Of a stretch of DNA of 64,000 nucleotides, positions 1-8,948 are shown one piece after another. The notes below the pieces were generated by a model. The model ran no database searches. It was given only the letters and a program-made list of their open reading frames with translations, and was not told the DNA's origin. The DNA is from DATCHW01 sp036508135 (lineage in GTDB: Bacteria > Bacteroidota > Ignavibacteria > Tepidaquicellales > Tepidaquicellaceae): contig DATCHW010000308.1 in assembly GCA_036508135.1 (NCBI GenBank), positions 80,093 to 144,092 of the forward strand, read 5' to 3'. The position numbers and the translations under genes are program-made. Numbering within the stretch: position 1 is the stretch's first letter; each line of letters starts with the position of its first letter.

Positions 1-637
1 AAGAATAGACCCGGGTGAAAGGCTTGATCCGGATAAAATTACGAGATTCAGTACAACCGATTATGCTTTTTATCTTACTTATTCAAAAAAGCATAATGAT
101 AAAATATCTTATGGCGCAAACCTGAAAGTTATCAGGAGAAATATAGCAGAAGAATCCGCCTGGGGATTAGGTTTTGACGTGGGTGTAGCTTATAGTCCTT
201 TCAGCAGATTACTTCTCGGGGCAAATCTAATGGATATAACTACAACATATTTATCCTGGAGTACAGGAAAGAAAGAATTAATTTCCCCTACAGCAAAAAT
301 AGGAACTGCTTATCAGATCCCGTTTTTCAAAGGTACTATAACTCCCGCTGTAGATTTTGATGTCCGTTTCGAGAACAGAAAGTCGTCAGCAAATGCCCAT
401 ATTGGTCCGGTTTCATTTGATATGCATGCGGGACTTGAATATAACTTTCAGAACCTCTTTGCTATCAGAGTGGGACGTAATGAATTAGGAAATCTTACAC
501 TCGGTGCCGGTGTTAAATTACCAAAAATTAATATAGATTATTCTTTCGCAAAATTTGATGGTGATGAGTCATTAGGAAATACACACAGGATATCATTGGT
601 ATTCACGCTTGAAGAAGATAAGTATATGAGAAAGTAA
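1..637 (+). CDS. PorV/PorQ-like outer-membrane protein, 3' part
   Basis: The reading frame is open from base 2 to the stop at 635-637, so the gene begins before the window; the GTG at 179 is internal. The visible 211 residues alternate short amphipathic strands with turns (for example LLLGANLMDI, FAIRVGRNELGNLTLGAGVK) and end in an LGNTHRISLVFTL-type strand. This is typical of the PorV/PorQ family of outer-membrane beta-barrels linked to type IX secretion. Two T9SS cargo genes in this window fit that context. I cannot tell PorV proper from one of the many paralogues without the N-terminus. Confidence 0.7.
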   Translation, partial: RIDPGERLDPDKITRFSTTDYAFYLTYSKKHNDKISYGANLKVIRRNIAEESAWGLGFDVGVAYSPFSRLLLGANLMDITTTYLSWSTGKKELISPTAKIGTAYQIPFFKGTITPAVDFDVRFENRKSSANAHIGPVSFDMHAGLEYNFQNLFAIRVGRNELGNLTLGAGVKLPKINIDYSFAKFDGDESLGNTHRISLVFTLEEDKYMRK

Positions 638-663
638 ATTTTTCGTTTTTAAATTTTCAAAAA

Positions 664-693
664 GGGATATGAGAAATCATATTCCTTTTTTTT
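664..693. terminator. Bidirectional terminator between convergent genes
   Basis: A 9-bp stem (GGGATATGA / TCATATTCC, one G-T pair) closes a GAAA tetraloop and is followed by eight T on the plus strand. On the minus strand it is also followed by a T run. It sits between the convergent stops at 637 and 692 and can serve both genes. Confidence 0.8.
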
Positions 694-1669
694 ATTTTCT
701 TTTCAGGACTTCAGTATTGACTAATCCTTCGGGGATTTTGCCATTGAAATAATCTATAATATTCTGAGCTGCTTTATATGACATAAGCTGCCGGGTTTGA
801 ATTGTTGCACTTGCAATATGCGGTGTCATTACAATATTATCGAGTTTTTCCAATCCTTTAACAAACCTTGGTTCATCTTCGTAAACATCAATCGCCGCAC
901 CTGCTATTCTTTTTTCTTTCAGAGCATTGTACAAAGCATTTTCATCTACAACCGGTCCGCGGGATGTATTGATCAGGAATGCAGTCTTCTTCATCATATT
1001 TAATTCCCTTTCTCCAATCAAATGATAAGTATCTTCTTTAAGCGGTACATTTATTGTTACAAAATCAGATTCAGTAAGTAAAGTATCGAAGTCAACATTT
1101 TCAGCACCGAATTTCAGTTGTTTTGTATCAATGAATTTATCGCTGTAAATTACTTTCATAAGAAACCCGTAGTAAGCGATTCTACCGACCGCCTTGCCAA
1201 TGTTACCCATACCGACAATACCGAGTGTTGAATTATATACATCGAAGCCCAGGAAATCCATGGCTCCCCAGCCCCCGAACTTACCTGTTCGCATAAAATT
1301 ATCAGATTCAACTACACGTCTTGAGATTGAAAGGATAAGGGCAAAAATAAAATCTGCGGTCGTTTCATCGAGTGTGCGGGGGGTATTTGTAACATATATT
1401 CCTTTTGCTGTGGCTGTTTTCAAATCTATATTATTAAATCCTACAGCATAATTAGAAATGATTTTCAAATTTCTGCATTCTTCTATTACTTCAGAATCGA
1501 TAGAATCGGATAACAGAGAAAGGAGAACATCTTTATCTCTTGCCATTTCAATAAGTTTTTTTTTATCCAGGATGCCATGATAGTCATTAAGTTCCACATC
1601 ATATTTATTTCTGAGCATTTTTATTCCGCTATCCGGTATGGGGTGCGTAATTAAAATCTTAGGTTTCAT
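692..1669 (-). CDS. D-2-hydroxyacid dehydrogenase (glyoxylate/hydroxypyruvate reductase type)
   Basis: This 325-residue protein has the D-isomer-specific 2-hydroxyacid dehydrogenase layout. A substrate-binding domain is interrupted by a Rossmann domain with GMGNIG at 153-158. The expected catalytic trio is visible as Arg237 (NTSRG), Glu266 (DVYEDEP) and His284 (MTPHIAS). It starts inside the stop of the glycerate kinase gene (ATGA overlap, 4 bp), so the two are translationally coupled. That pairing points to reduction of glyoxylate or hydroxypyruvate to D-glycerate, which the kinase then phosphorylates. Substrate choice is inferred from context; the family also contains lactate and phosphoglycerate dehydrogenases. 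Confidence 0.85.
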   Translation of the reverse strand: MKPKILITHPIPDSGIKMLRNKYDVELNDYHGILDKKKLIEMARDKDVLLSLLSDSIDSEVIEECRNLKIISNYAVGFNNIDLKTATAKGIYVTNTPRTLDETTADFIFALILSISRRVVESDNFMRTGKFGGWGAMDFLGFDVYNSTLGIVGMGNIGKAVGRIAYYGFLMKVIYSDKFIDTKQLKFGAENVDFDTLLTESDFVTINVPLKEDTYHLIGERELNMMKKTAFLINTSRGPVVDENALYNALKEKRIAGAAIDVYEDEPRFVKGLEKLDNIVMTPHIASATIQTRQLMSYKAAQNIIDYFNGKIPEGLVNTEVLKRK

Positions 1670-2832
1670 AAAACAATTATTTTTTTATTTACATCTGCTG
1701 AATTTATAACATCACGGCAAAACTTTTCAGCCGCTTCTTTAAGTTTATTTTTTGCATTTAATTTCAGATATTTTAAATCATATTTTGCATTTCCGAAACA
1801 ACTGTAGATAGTATCAATCTCTTTTCCGAGAAATTCCGATGCACTGTCATCAGTTCGTCCGTTAATTGCTATAACTTTTTTAGTAAATTTTTTTGCAAGT
1901 TTTGCAATACCAAGCGGAGCTTTTCCGAAGGCAGATTGGTGATCCATAGAACCCTCACCTGTAATTACAATATCACAGTCCTTAATCTTCTTATCTATGT
2001 TTAGAATTTCAATTATACCGTCGATACCGGAAATGATTTCTGCATTTAAAAAAATCTTCAAAGCAGCACCCAAGCCTCCGGCAGCTCCGGCTCCCGGAAA
2101 ATCCGGATAAATTTTTGTTTGTTTGTATATCACATCGCCAAAATATTCAAGAGAATCTTCAAGTTTATACATCATATTCTCACTTGCTCCTTTTTGAGGC
2201 GAGTAGATGAAAGATGCTCCGTTTTCACCGTAAAGAGGATTAGTCACATCGCATAGAACGATAAATTTAACATCACAAAATAAATCTTTTAATATCCTGC
2301 TATCGAAACTGAAAATTTTCTGCAAAACACCGGGACCATATCCTTCCTTTTTTCTTTCAGATATTTCTTTACCTGCATCATTATAAAATTTTACACCAAA
2401 TGCCTGAAGCATTCCTATCCCGAGATCATTTGTGGCTGTTCCGCCGATACCTAAATAATTTTTTTTTGAACCGTTTGAAACAGCATCTAAAATTAATTGT
2501 CCGAAACCATAAGTAGATGCTATCCACGGGTTCAATTCACTTTTATTAAGCAAATTTAACCCTGAAGCCTGAGCTGCTTCGACAAAAGCAATTTCACCCT
2601 GAACACCATAATAAGCATCAATCTCTCTGCCGAGCGGGTCTTTTACTTTTATCTCCTTTTTTTCGCAGTCAATACCGAATAATATCGAATCGAGCGTTCC
2701 TTCGCCTCCGTCACCAACAGGAACAGAAACAAAATCAAATCCGTTTTGTGATAAAATTTTACATATTGTTTTTGAGACTTCCAAAGAAGATAAAGTCCCT
2801 TTGAAAGAATCCGGTGCTACTAATATTTTCAT
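1666..2832 (-). CDS. Glycerate kinase (type 1 family)
   Basis: ATP-dependent phosphorylation of D-glycerate. The N-terminus MKILVAPDSFKGTLSS is the hallmark of the GlxK/GarK glycerate kinase family, followed by VPVGDGGEGT and GIGGTATNDLG motifs and a late VITGEGSMDHQS motif, all in family order. I start at the ATG at 2832 because the family begins there. An upstream in-frame codon would add six hydrophobic residues that no family member needs and that overlap the preceding terminator. The gene overlaps the hydroxyacid dehydrogenase downstream by 4 bp. Length, 388 residues, is normal. Confidence 0.88.
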   Translation of the reverse strand: MKILVAPDSFKGTLSSLEVSKTICKILSQNGFDFVSVPVGDGGEGTLDSILFGIDCEKKEIKVKDPLGREIDAYYGVQGEIAFVEAAQASGLNLLNKSELNPWIASTYGFGQLILDAVSNGSKKNYLGIGGTATNDLGIGMLQAFGVKFYNDAGKEISERKKEGYGPGVLQKIFSFDSRILKDLFCDVKFIVLCDVTNPLYGENGASFIYSPQKGASENMMYKLEDSLEYFGDVIYKQTKIYPDFPGAGAAGGLGAALKIFLNAEIISGIDGIIEILNIDKKIKDCDIVITGEGSMDHQSAFGKAPLGIAKLAKKFTKKVIAINGRTDDSASEFLGKEIDTIYSCFGNAKYDLKYLKLNAKNKLKEAAEKFCRDVINSADVNKKIIVL

Positions 2833-2840
2833 ATTAAATA

Positions 2841-2876
2841 AAAAAACCACGAAAGATAGTTTCTTTCGTAGTTTTT
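2841..2876 (-). terminator. Intrinsic terminator after transketolase
   Basis: ACGAAAGA (2849-2856) pairs with TCTTTCGT (2862-2869) around a 5-nt loop, and flanking A and T runs extend the stem. Read on the minus strand it lies 26 bases past the transketolase stop and ends in a T tract. It separates transketolase from the glycerate kinase gene. Confidence 0.8.
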
Positions 2877-2902
2877 AACAAAAATAATTAATTAAAAGTT
2901 AA

Positions 2903-5293
2903 TCAGAAATGTGAAGGTTTCTTTTTAACAAGATAATCAATAAAAGCTTTTGCATCTTTATATATGCTATCTGCATCTAAACCTGCCTGATGCATGACAC
3001 TTTCTGCATTTCCTGAACCGAGATAGAATCCTTTTTTGAAAGGATGTAATATTCTGTTTCTGGACTCAGAACTTTTTACCCATTTATACATTGTCGGCAA
3101 AGTGAAACCCGTTATTCCCATAATTTCATTTCCAATCTCATCGGGGTAGATTTTTTCTTTTTCTTTTTCAGGAAGAAGATCGAATAATTCTGAACTTGCT
3201 ACATAATAAACGTTTACATTAATTCCTTCCGCATCGAGTTTTGGAAGTACTTTTGTAATAAATTCGATTGTTACTCCGCTTTCCTGCAATATGAAGTTTG
3301 CATCAACTTTATTTTTTTTATTAGCTTTTCTTAACAGATATAGACCCTTTACGGAATCTGAAGCCGGAGCGAGATTCATAGCTTTTCTATCCGTAACTAT
3401 TTCATTTGGTCTTGTAACAAATGGTGAAAGAACTGCCGGTCTCTTTTTTAATCCTGCGATAAGCAGATTCCATACTTCTGCGGGTTCCCATGGTGTTAAT
3501 GTTATCATGACACCCTGAGGAAAATTTCCCTGTAACAACTGCAGGCATTGAGGATCAGCGTGTGTAGGTCCATCTTCTCCGGTTTTTAATCCGGCGTGAG
3601 CATTAATGAGAATCCAGGTGTTATAGTTACCGCCGAAATGCTGCGTTTTATTCTGTTCACCTATACCGTGCAGACGTGCAGCGGTGTGTTCCATTGCGGA
3701 GATAAATGCTCCATAAGAAGAACTTACTCCGATATTTTTTCCGTAAGCAGAGAGTCCTGCCATCATGCCGCCCATTGCATCTTCGCAAATACCACCTATT
3801 GAAAGTATTCTTGATTCAGAATTATCTATTGAATCGAAGAAACCTTCAGGAAAGCCTTTATCCAACAGATTAACACTCGTTGAGCCGAGTAAGTCTGCTG
3901 CAACACCAAGGAATGCTCCTTCAGTAATTTTATTAAGATATCCGAGTGATGAGCCAAGAACTGCCCTGAGAGTTGTGGATGAACCGACTTTGACGCCGAG
4001 CTCTTCGGGTATAACTTTCTCAGAAATCTCCTTAGATGTATACAGGTTTTCAAGTTTCGGATGTTTTTCGCGAGGTATGCGTTTTAAATCCTGATATCTC
4101 CTTTTTGATTCTAAAATTGAAGTTGAGAAATATTTTAATTCATTATGATTTTCAATTACATTCCTGATAGTCATCAAAGTATCATAGAAACATTTTTCTA
4201 CATTCTCCGGAGAAGCGTCACCGGAGAAGTGCGGAATAGTAACTTTGAATTCATTTTCGAATTCTTTCATTGCATTATAATATCCTTCAGATGCAAACTT
4301 ATGTCCGGCACCATGTGAAGCCCTTCCTTCAATTCCATATTTCCAACCTTTTACAGTTCTATAAATAATCGCTGTCGGCATTTGATTTGTCAGAGTTTTT
4401 GCAAAGGATTGTGCTGCAAGAACTTTATTGAAATCCTTTCCATCATCAACGGAAATTACATTGAAATCGTGAAGATAGCAAAGTTCAGCAGGATTCCATT
4501 GGACATAATCTCCTTTTAATTCGCCTTCACGGCAGACTCTATTGCTATCAATTGAAGCCTGATTAAAATCCAAATGGAAAAATACGTTATATAATCTCAT
4601 TGCAGATGCGGCGGCAAGAGCTTCAGCAACTCTACCCGGAGTCATTCCGCCTTCGCCTTCTATAACGTGAACTTTCGGTGCATTTTTTCCATAATAATCA
4701 AGCGCTCCAAGAGCTAAACCGAATGAAGCGGGATCACCTACTCCACTGGCACCTGTTGCAACTTTTACAAAAGGAACAGCCGGTGTAGGATGCCCGTCAA
4801 GTGCTTTAACATTGAATTTTTTGAACAAAGGTAATTCCGTCGTCGGGTTTTTTCTGAAACCAAGAAGGTCTTCGAATCTCATCTGGAATTTTTCTTCAGA
4901 TAATTCTTTTATTGCGAAAGCTCTGACCAATTCATTTCTTAAAGCCCACATAGTGTATAATCCCAGAGCCTTATGTCCAGCAGCATATACTACCATATCA
5001 TTGTCATCTGCGAATGGATTCTTTATATCATAATCTGCGATTTTATATAATATAGATTCTACGATTCTTCCTGAAGAAATTGAACCTCCCGGGTGACCGC
5101 TCGTCGGAACAAAATTATACATAACAGCACAAAGAGTTCTGTAAATCAGATCAAGTTTTTCAAAACCATTCAATTCTTGTGATTTAAGAAAAGATTTTCC
5201 TTCCATAATATCGTTTATATCGTAAAAATTTCCTCTTCTCGGTCCGTAAGTAAATGCTTTGGATTTTACGTTTTTAAAATCAAAATTTATCAT
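2903..5293 (-). CDS. tkt: Transketolase, full length
   Basis: Thiamine-diphosphate enzyme transferring two-carbon ketol units in the pentose phosphate pathway. At 796 residues it is longer than the usual 650-700. SGHPGGS lies at 65-71, a TPP-binding block GEGGMTPG...HLDFN at about 213-244, and the pyrimidine-domain signature GEDGPTHADPQ in the middle of the C-terminal half. All three transketolase domains are therefore present in one chain. The acidic residue pattern GEGG replaces the textbook GDG start of the TPP motif. It stands alone, with its own terminator. A separate N-terminal-only transketolase is encoded at 8949-9812. Confidence 0.85.
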   Translation of the reverse strand: MINFDFKNVKSKAFTYGPRRGNFYDINDIMEGKSFLKSQELNGFEKLDLIYRTLCAVMYNFVPTSGHPGGSISSGRIVESILYKIADYDIKNPFADDNDMVVYAAGHKALGLYTMWALRNELVRAFAIKELSEEKFQMRFEDLLGFRKNPTTELPLFKKFNVKALDGHPTPAVPFVKVATGASGVGDPASFGLALGALDYYGKNAPKVHVIEGEGGMTPGRVAEALAAASAMRLYNVFFHLDFNQASIDSNRVCREGELKGDYVQWNPAELCYLHDFNVISVDDGKDFNKVLAAQSFAKTLTNQMPTAIIYRTVKGWKYGIEGRASHGAGHKFASEGYYNAMKEFENEFKVTIPHFSGDASPENVEKCFYDTLMTIRNVIENHNELKYFSTSILESKRRYQDLKRIPREKHPKLENLYTSKEISEKVIPEELGVKVGSSTTLRAVLGSSLGYLNKITEGAFLGVAADLLGSTSVNLLDKGFPEGFFDSIDNSESRILSIGGICEDAMGGMMAGLSAYGKNIGVSSSYGAFISAMEHTAARLHGIGEQNKTQHFGGNYNTWILINAHAGLKTGEDGPTHADPQCLQLLQGNFPQGVMITLTPWEPAEVWNLLIAGLKKRPAVLSPFVTRPNEIVTDRKAMNLAPASDSVKGLYLLRKANKKNKVDANFILQESGVTIEFITKVLPKLDAEGINVNVYYVASSELFDLLPEKEKEKIYPDEIGNEIMGITGFTLPTMYKWVKSSESRNRILHPFKKGFYLGSGNAESVMHQAGLDADSIYKDAKAFIDYLVKKKPSHF

Positions 5294-5464
5294 TTTTTTC
5301 TCCGTGATAATTTTTTAATAAAACTTTTTTTTAGAAGTAAGTTTGTATCCTAATCGCCAAAAGATGATGTAAATCTATATAAAATTAAGTGAAATTTAAT
5401 GCAAATAAAAGATGAAAATAATTCAAATTTCCCTCAAATAATTGTAAAGGGGAATAAAGTAGTA

Positions 5465-7381
5465 TTATAATTTCTTTTGTTCTTTAAGTTTCGAAACAAT
5501 TTTTTCCATTTCTGAAACCATACGGTCAAATCTGTTAAAGGCGGCTGAATATGGTTCAGGTTGAGTCATATCAACTCCGGCTTTTTTAAGTATTTCCATA
5601 GGATAATCATTTCCGCCGGATTTTAGCATAGTAAGATATTTATCTCTGTATTCTGCCGGATTATTAAGGACATAATCACTCATAGCCATAGAAGCTATAA
5701 TACCTGTGCTATACTGGAACACGTAAAAGTTCATATAGAAATGCGGAATACGGCTCCATTCATTTTGAATATAATCCCCTACCTCACATACCCCTTCATC
5801 GTGTCCGTAATATTCACGAGTAAGTTCCAGATATTTGTTATTAAGCCAGTCTGCGGTTAATGTCTGACCTGATTCTACGCGTTCATGCATAGCAAGTTCA
5901 AATTCAGCAAATAATGTCTGACGATATAAGGTACCTCTTACCTGGTCAAGGTAGCTGTCGAGTATAAAAAGTTTGAACATATCATCATTATCATTTTTCA
6001 GGAGATAATCCATTAGCATATTTTCATTAAATGTAGATGCAATTTCTGCAAGGAATATTGTATAGCCGGATAAAGGAAAAGGCTGGTATTTATTTGAAAA
6101 ATAAGAGTGCATCGCATGTCCGAGTTCGTGCGCTAAGGTTGAAATTGCATTATAACTTCCGTCGTAATTAATTTTCACGAAAGGATGAACTCCGTAAATT
6201 CCTCCTGAGTAAGCACCGCTTTGTTTACCTTTATTTGGATAAATATCAATCCACCTGTTATCAAATGATAACTTAAGAGCATCCTGATACTCGCTTCCCA
6301 TTGGTTTCATTATTTCGAGGACTGTCTGTTCAGCTTCGTCGAATGTAAAAACTTTTTCGACTGAAGGAACTGCCAAAGCATAAATATCCTCATATAAAAA
6401 TTTGTCCAATCCGAGAAGTTCTTTTTTTAGTTTTAAATATCTGTGCATCGGAGAAAGATTTTCCTTAACCGATTTTATCAGCTGAAGGTATACTTCTTTA
6501 GGAATATTATCCCCGAAAAGTTTTGCAGACAGGCAATCAGGATACTTTCTTATTTTTGAAGAGAACAGATGCTGTTTTATTGCTCCATCCTGAAGTATAG
6601 CGAGAGTATTCTCAAATTTCTTTTGATTTTTCCAAAACTCGTTCATTACCATTCTGCGGTCTGCTGTAATTTTAGATGCTCTGTATTTCATATAATTTGC
6701 ATAGTTCAAAATAACCTTCTGTCCGGTGCTGAGCGTTACTTCTGCTGAGGGAAGTTCCATATCATTAAGCATATTAGCTGCACGGTTTGTCGAGCCGGAA
6801 AAAAGACCTGTAAGAGATGCAATTTTTTGTTGGTCTTCCGGTAATATATGGTCTTTGCTTCTGAAAATATCTTCTGCCATAAAGCGATAGATTTCCAGCT
6901 TCGGTTCTGTCGTTACATATTCACCGAATTTTTCATACCCAAGTGCGATAATATCTGGATTCAGGAAAGAGAGTTTTGAACTCATCTGCACAAAAATTGA
7001 CTGTAATTCTCCCTGCATACTTTGATATTGTGTGTTACTCATATCGGTATTTGCCTGATGGCTTGCAAAAGAAAAAAGTTTTGATGACTTAAGATTAATT
7101 TCATTAAGCAAGTCAAGTAAAGCAAGCATTTTCGAGGATGAGCTTGTCCATCCCGCAGCGGTTTCATCTATTTTTGAAATTAGTTCAACAGCCGCCTCTT
7201 TATCTGTTTTCCAGGCTTCCATTGATGGATATATATCCTCGATTTTCCATGTATAGTCAACAGGAATATCTTTTCTGTCGGTAAGCGAATAATCGGGAAT
7301 CTTTTTTTCCTGTGCGAATATAGCGGTAGAAATCATAAATATTAAAATAAATATATAAGTAAAAAGTATTGAGTTTTTCAT
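5465..7381 (-). CDS. pepF: Oligoendopeptidase F-like M3 metallopeptidase, exported
   Basis: Zinc peptidase of the M3B oligoendopeptidase F group. The HELGH zinc motif is at 418-422 and the third ligand is probably Glu446 in FLAEIAST. Unlike the cytoplasmic PepF of Firmicutes it begins with a clear signal peptide (hydrophobic stretch to about residue 21, then IFAQ), so it should work in the periplasm or outside. Length, 638 residues, suits the family. It is monocistronic, with 171 bases of AT-rich sequence between its stop and the transketolase start. Confidence 0.88.
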   Translation of the reverse strand: MKNSILFTYIFILIFMISTAIFAQEKKIPDYSLTDRKDIPVDYTWKIEDIYPSMEAWKTDKEAAVELISKIDETAAGWTSSSSKMLALLDLLNEINLKSSKLFSFASHQANTDMSNTQYQSMQGELQSIFVQMSSKLSFLNPDIIALGYEKFGEYVTTEPKLEIYRFMAEDIFRSKDHILPEDQQKIASLTGLFSGSTNRAANMLNDMELPSAEVTLSTGQKVILNYANYMKYRASKITADRRMVMNEFWKNQKKFENTLAILQDGAIKQHLFSSKIRKYPDCLSAKLFGDNIPKEVYLQLIKSVKENLSPMHRYLKLKKELLGLDKFLYEDIYALAVPSVEKVFTFDEAEQTVLEIMKPMGSEYQDALKLSFDNRWIDIYPNKGKQSGAYSGGIYGVHPFVKINYDGSYNAISTLAHELGHAMHSYFSNKYQPFPLSGYTIFLAEIASTFNENMLMDYLLKNDNDDMFKLFILDSYLDQVRGTLYRQTLFAEFELAMHERVESGQTLTADWLNNKYLELTREYYGHDEGVCEVGDYIQNEWSRIPHFYMNFYVFQYSTGIIASMAMSDYVLNNPAEYRDKYLTMLKSGGNDYPMEILKKAGVDMTQPEPYSAAFNRFDRMVSEMEKIVSKLKEQKKL

Positions 7382-7535
7382 AAAATAATATTTAATTATC
7401 AGATATAAGTAAAATCCAAAAAAAAATTATTATTTAAAATATAAAAATTTTGAGCAATAAAAGATTATAGACCAAAATAATTGAATCTTAAATGGATAGA
7501 ATTCATTAAATTTAAAAAGAAAAAAGGAGAGAAAA

Positions 7536-7622
7536 ATGAATTTAAAAAAATTCAATAACGTCCATCATCAAGGAAATAAGCAGAAGAACCAAAAAGAAAT
7601 AGAATACGGAAGATTTTTATAA
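7536..7622 (+). CDS. Possible 28-residue small protein
   Basis: An ATG at 7536 lies 6-7 bases after a strong AAAGGAGAG ribosome-binding site (7524-7532), the best Shine-Dalgarno in this neighbourhood. The frame runs 28 codons to TAA and encodes a basic, Asn/Gln/Lys-rich peptide with no hydrophobic segment. It occupies the 308-base gap between pepF and the SDR gene and reads away from both. I do not recognise it. The ribosome-binding site is the only support, so it could be chance. Confidence 0.35.
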   Translation: MNLKKFNNVHHQGNKQKNQKEIEYGRFL

Positions 7623-7690
7623 GAAAGTGTTACCTGATTGATATCCAATAAAACCTATCTTATATATATTTAACGCTGTTATAGTGTTAT

Positions 7691-8407
7691 TCAGGGGTTA
7701 GTTCCCCAGATTTCAATATCTTTTATTAAGGCTCTTTGAGGCAGAGCGATTGCGGATACTATTGAATCCGCCACATCTTCTGCTCGCATATATATTCCCT
7801 TGCCGGTTTCCTTTTGTTCCTTGATTGGTTTTTCTTTTGTATCCACCATCGAGGGGCTTATCGTGACCACTCTAATATTATGCTCTCTAACTTCTTTAAT
7901 GAGGCATTCCGAGAATCCGTTGAGCGCAAACTTGGATGCAGTATATGCCGAGCCGCCCGGATAGCCGCGCTTTCCTGCCGTTGATGAAATATTTACAATC
8001 GTTCCGCTGCTTTGCTTAATCATAAAAGGAAGAGTGAGTTTTGTGAGTATGAAAACTCCTCTGATATTTGTTGCGAATACCCTGTCGAAATCTTCGATAT
8101 CCATTTTTTCGATTTTACCGTGTGCAAACTGTGCCGCATTATTTATCAGCACATCAATCGTTCCGAACTTTGCAGCAGCTTCACTAACGATTCTTTGGCA
8201 GTCTTCTTCGACAGATACATTTGCACCGATAAGCAGCAGATTTGAATCAATAACGCTGAATTCCTTCCTGATTTTTTCGAGGTCATTAATATTTCTCGAA
8301 ACAAGTATGAGTTTCGGGTTTAATCCGGATAATTTTTTTGCGGTAACTTTGCCAATTCCTTTTGATGCTCCGGTCAAAAGTATGACTTGATTTTCTATTC
8401 TATTCAT
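7691..8407 (-). CDS. Short-chain dehydrogenase/reductase
   Basis: Classical SDR of 238 residues: cofactor loop TGASKGIG at 12-19, NNA at 89-91, catalytic Ser142, Tyr155 and Lys159 (YTASK). It resembles 3-oxoacyl-ACP reductases and other NAD(P)-dependent alcohol dehydrogenases, but sequence alone does not give the substrate. It is a single gene. The neighbours do not suggest a pathway. Confidence 0.85.
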   Translation of the reverse strand: MNRIENQVILLTGASKGIGKVTAKKLSGLNPKLILVSRNINDLEKIRKEFSVIDSNLLLIGANVSVEEDCQRIVSEAAAKFGTIDVLINNAAQFAHGKIEKMDIEDFDRVFATNIRGVFILTKLTLPFMIKQSSGTIVNISSTAGKRGYPGGSAYTASKFALNGFSECLIKEVREHNIRVVTISPSMVDTKEKPIKEQKETGKGIYMRAEDVADSIVSAIALPQRALIKDIEIWGTNP

Positions 8408-8505
8408 AATCTAAATTTTTATTTATATCAAAATATATATTTACAATTAAAAAAAAAACATTTAAGTTTGATTAATCTTCATTCATAAAGTGTAATCGAA
8501 GCAAG

Positions 8506-8577
8506 ATGAAAATAACATATATTATTTTATTTGCAATCCTGATAGGGATTTTAATAACAGGTATTATTTTGAGTTAA
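8506..8577 (+). CDS. Possible 23-residue membrane peptide
   Basis: ATG at 8506 opens a 23-codon frame of almost pure hydrophobic residues (MKITYIILFAILIGILITG...), enough for one membrane helix, ending in TAA. The upstream GAAGCAAG is a weak ribosome-binding site. It could be a small membrane protein or chance in AT-rich sequence. Confidence 0.25.
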   Translation: MKITYIILFAILIGILITGIILS

Positions 8578-8590
8578 TAAAAAAGTCTCA

Positions 8591-8621
8591 GGTATCTAAT
8601 ATTTACATATTAAGAGATACC
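8591..8621. other. Inverted repeat, hairpin
   Basis: GGTATCT at 8591-8597 pairs with AGATACC at 8615-8621, with extra AT pairing inside. No T tract follows directly, so it is a weak terminator at best. It lies between two possible small genes. Confidence 0.4.
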
Positions 8622-8674
8622 CGAATCAAAAGAAATAAAAGTCTTTAAAATTTTTTTGCAATATTTCCAAGGTG

Positions 8675-8887
8675 ATGATCAAATTATTTGAAAATCCGGA
8701 TGTCATTTCTTTAAAAATAAACCCGGAGATAACTATCAGCATTTTGGGAAATAATACCACAAAATCCTTCAAGAAAAAAAAATCCAGATTTATTAGGGGT
8801 CAATATAGTTTATTTTACGAATTTCTTGAGACGAAATTTGCAGATTATGAAATAAAAATCGCTGACGAGAAAGAATTGGTAAGTTGA
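8675..8887 (+). CDS. Hypothetical protein, 70 residues
   Basis: I prefer the ATG at 8675 over the overlapping GTG at 8672; both share a CCAAGG upstream. The product is charged and soluble, with an early PEITISILGNN segment, a lysine run (KKKK) and a helix-like C-terminal half. No family is recognised. It is transcribed toward the lone transketolase gene and ends 61 bases before that gene's stop. Confidence 0.45.
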   Translation: MIKLFENPDVISLKINPEITISILGNNTTKSFKKKKSRFIRGQYSLFYEFLETKFADYEIKIADEKELVS

Positions 8888-8948
8888 AAAGTTTGACTTA
8901 CATTTGCAATTAAGTAAACAATCCTCAAATAAACCGGCTGAAATATTT

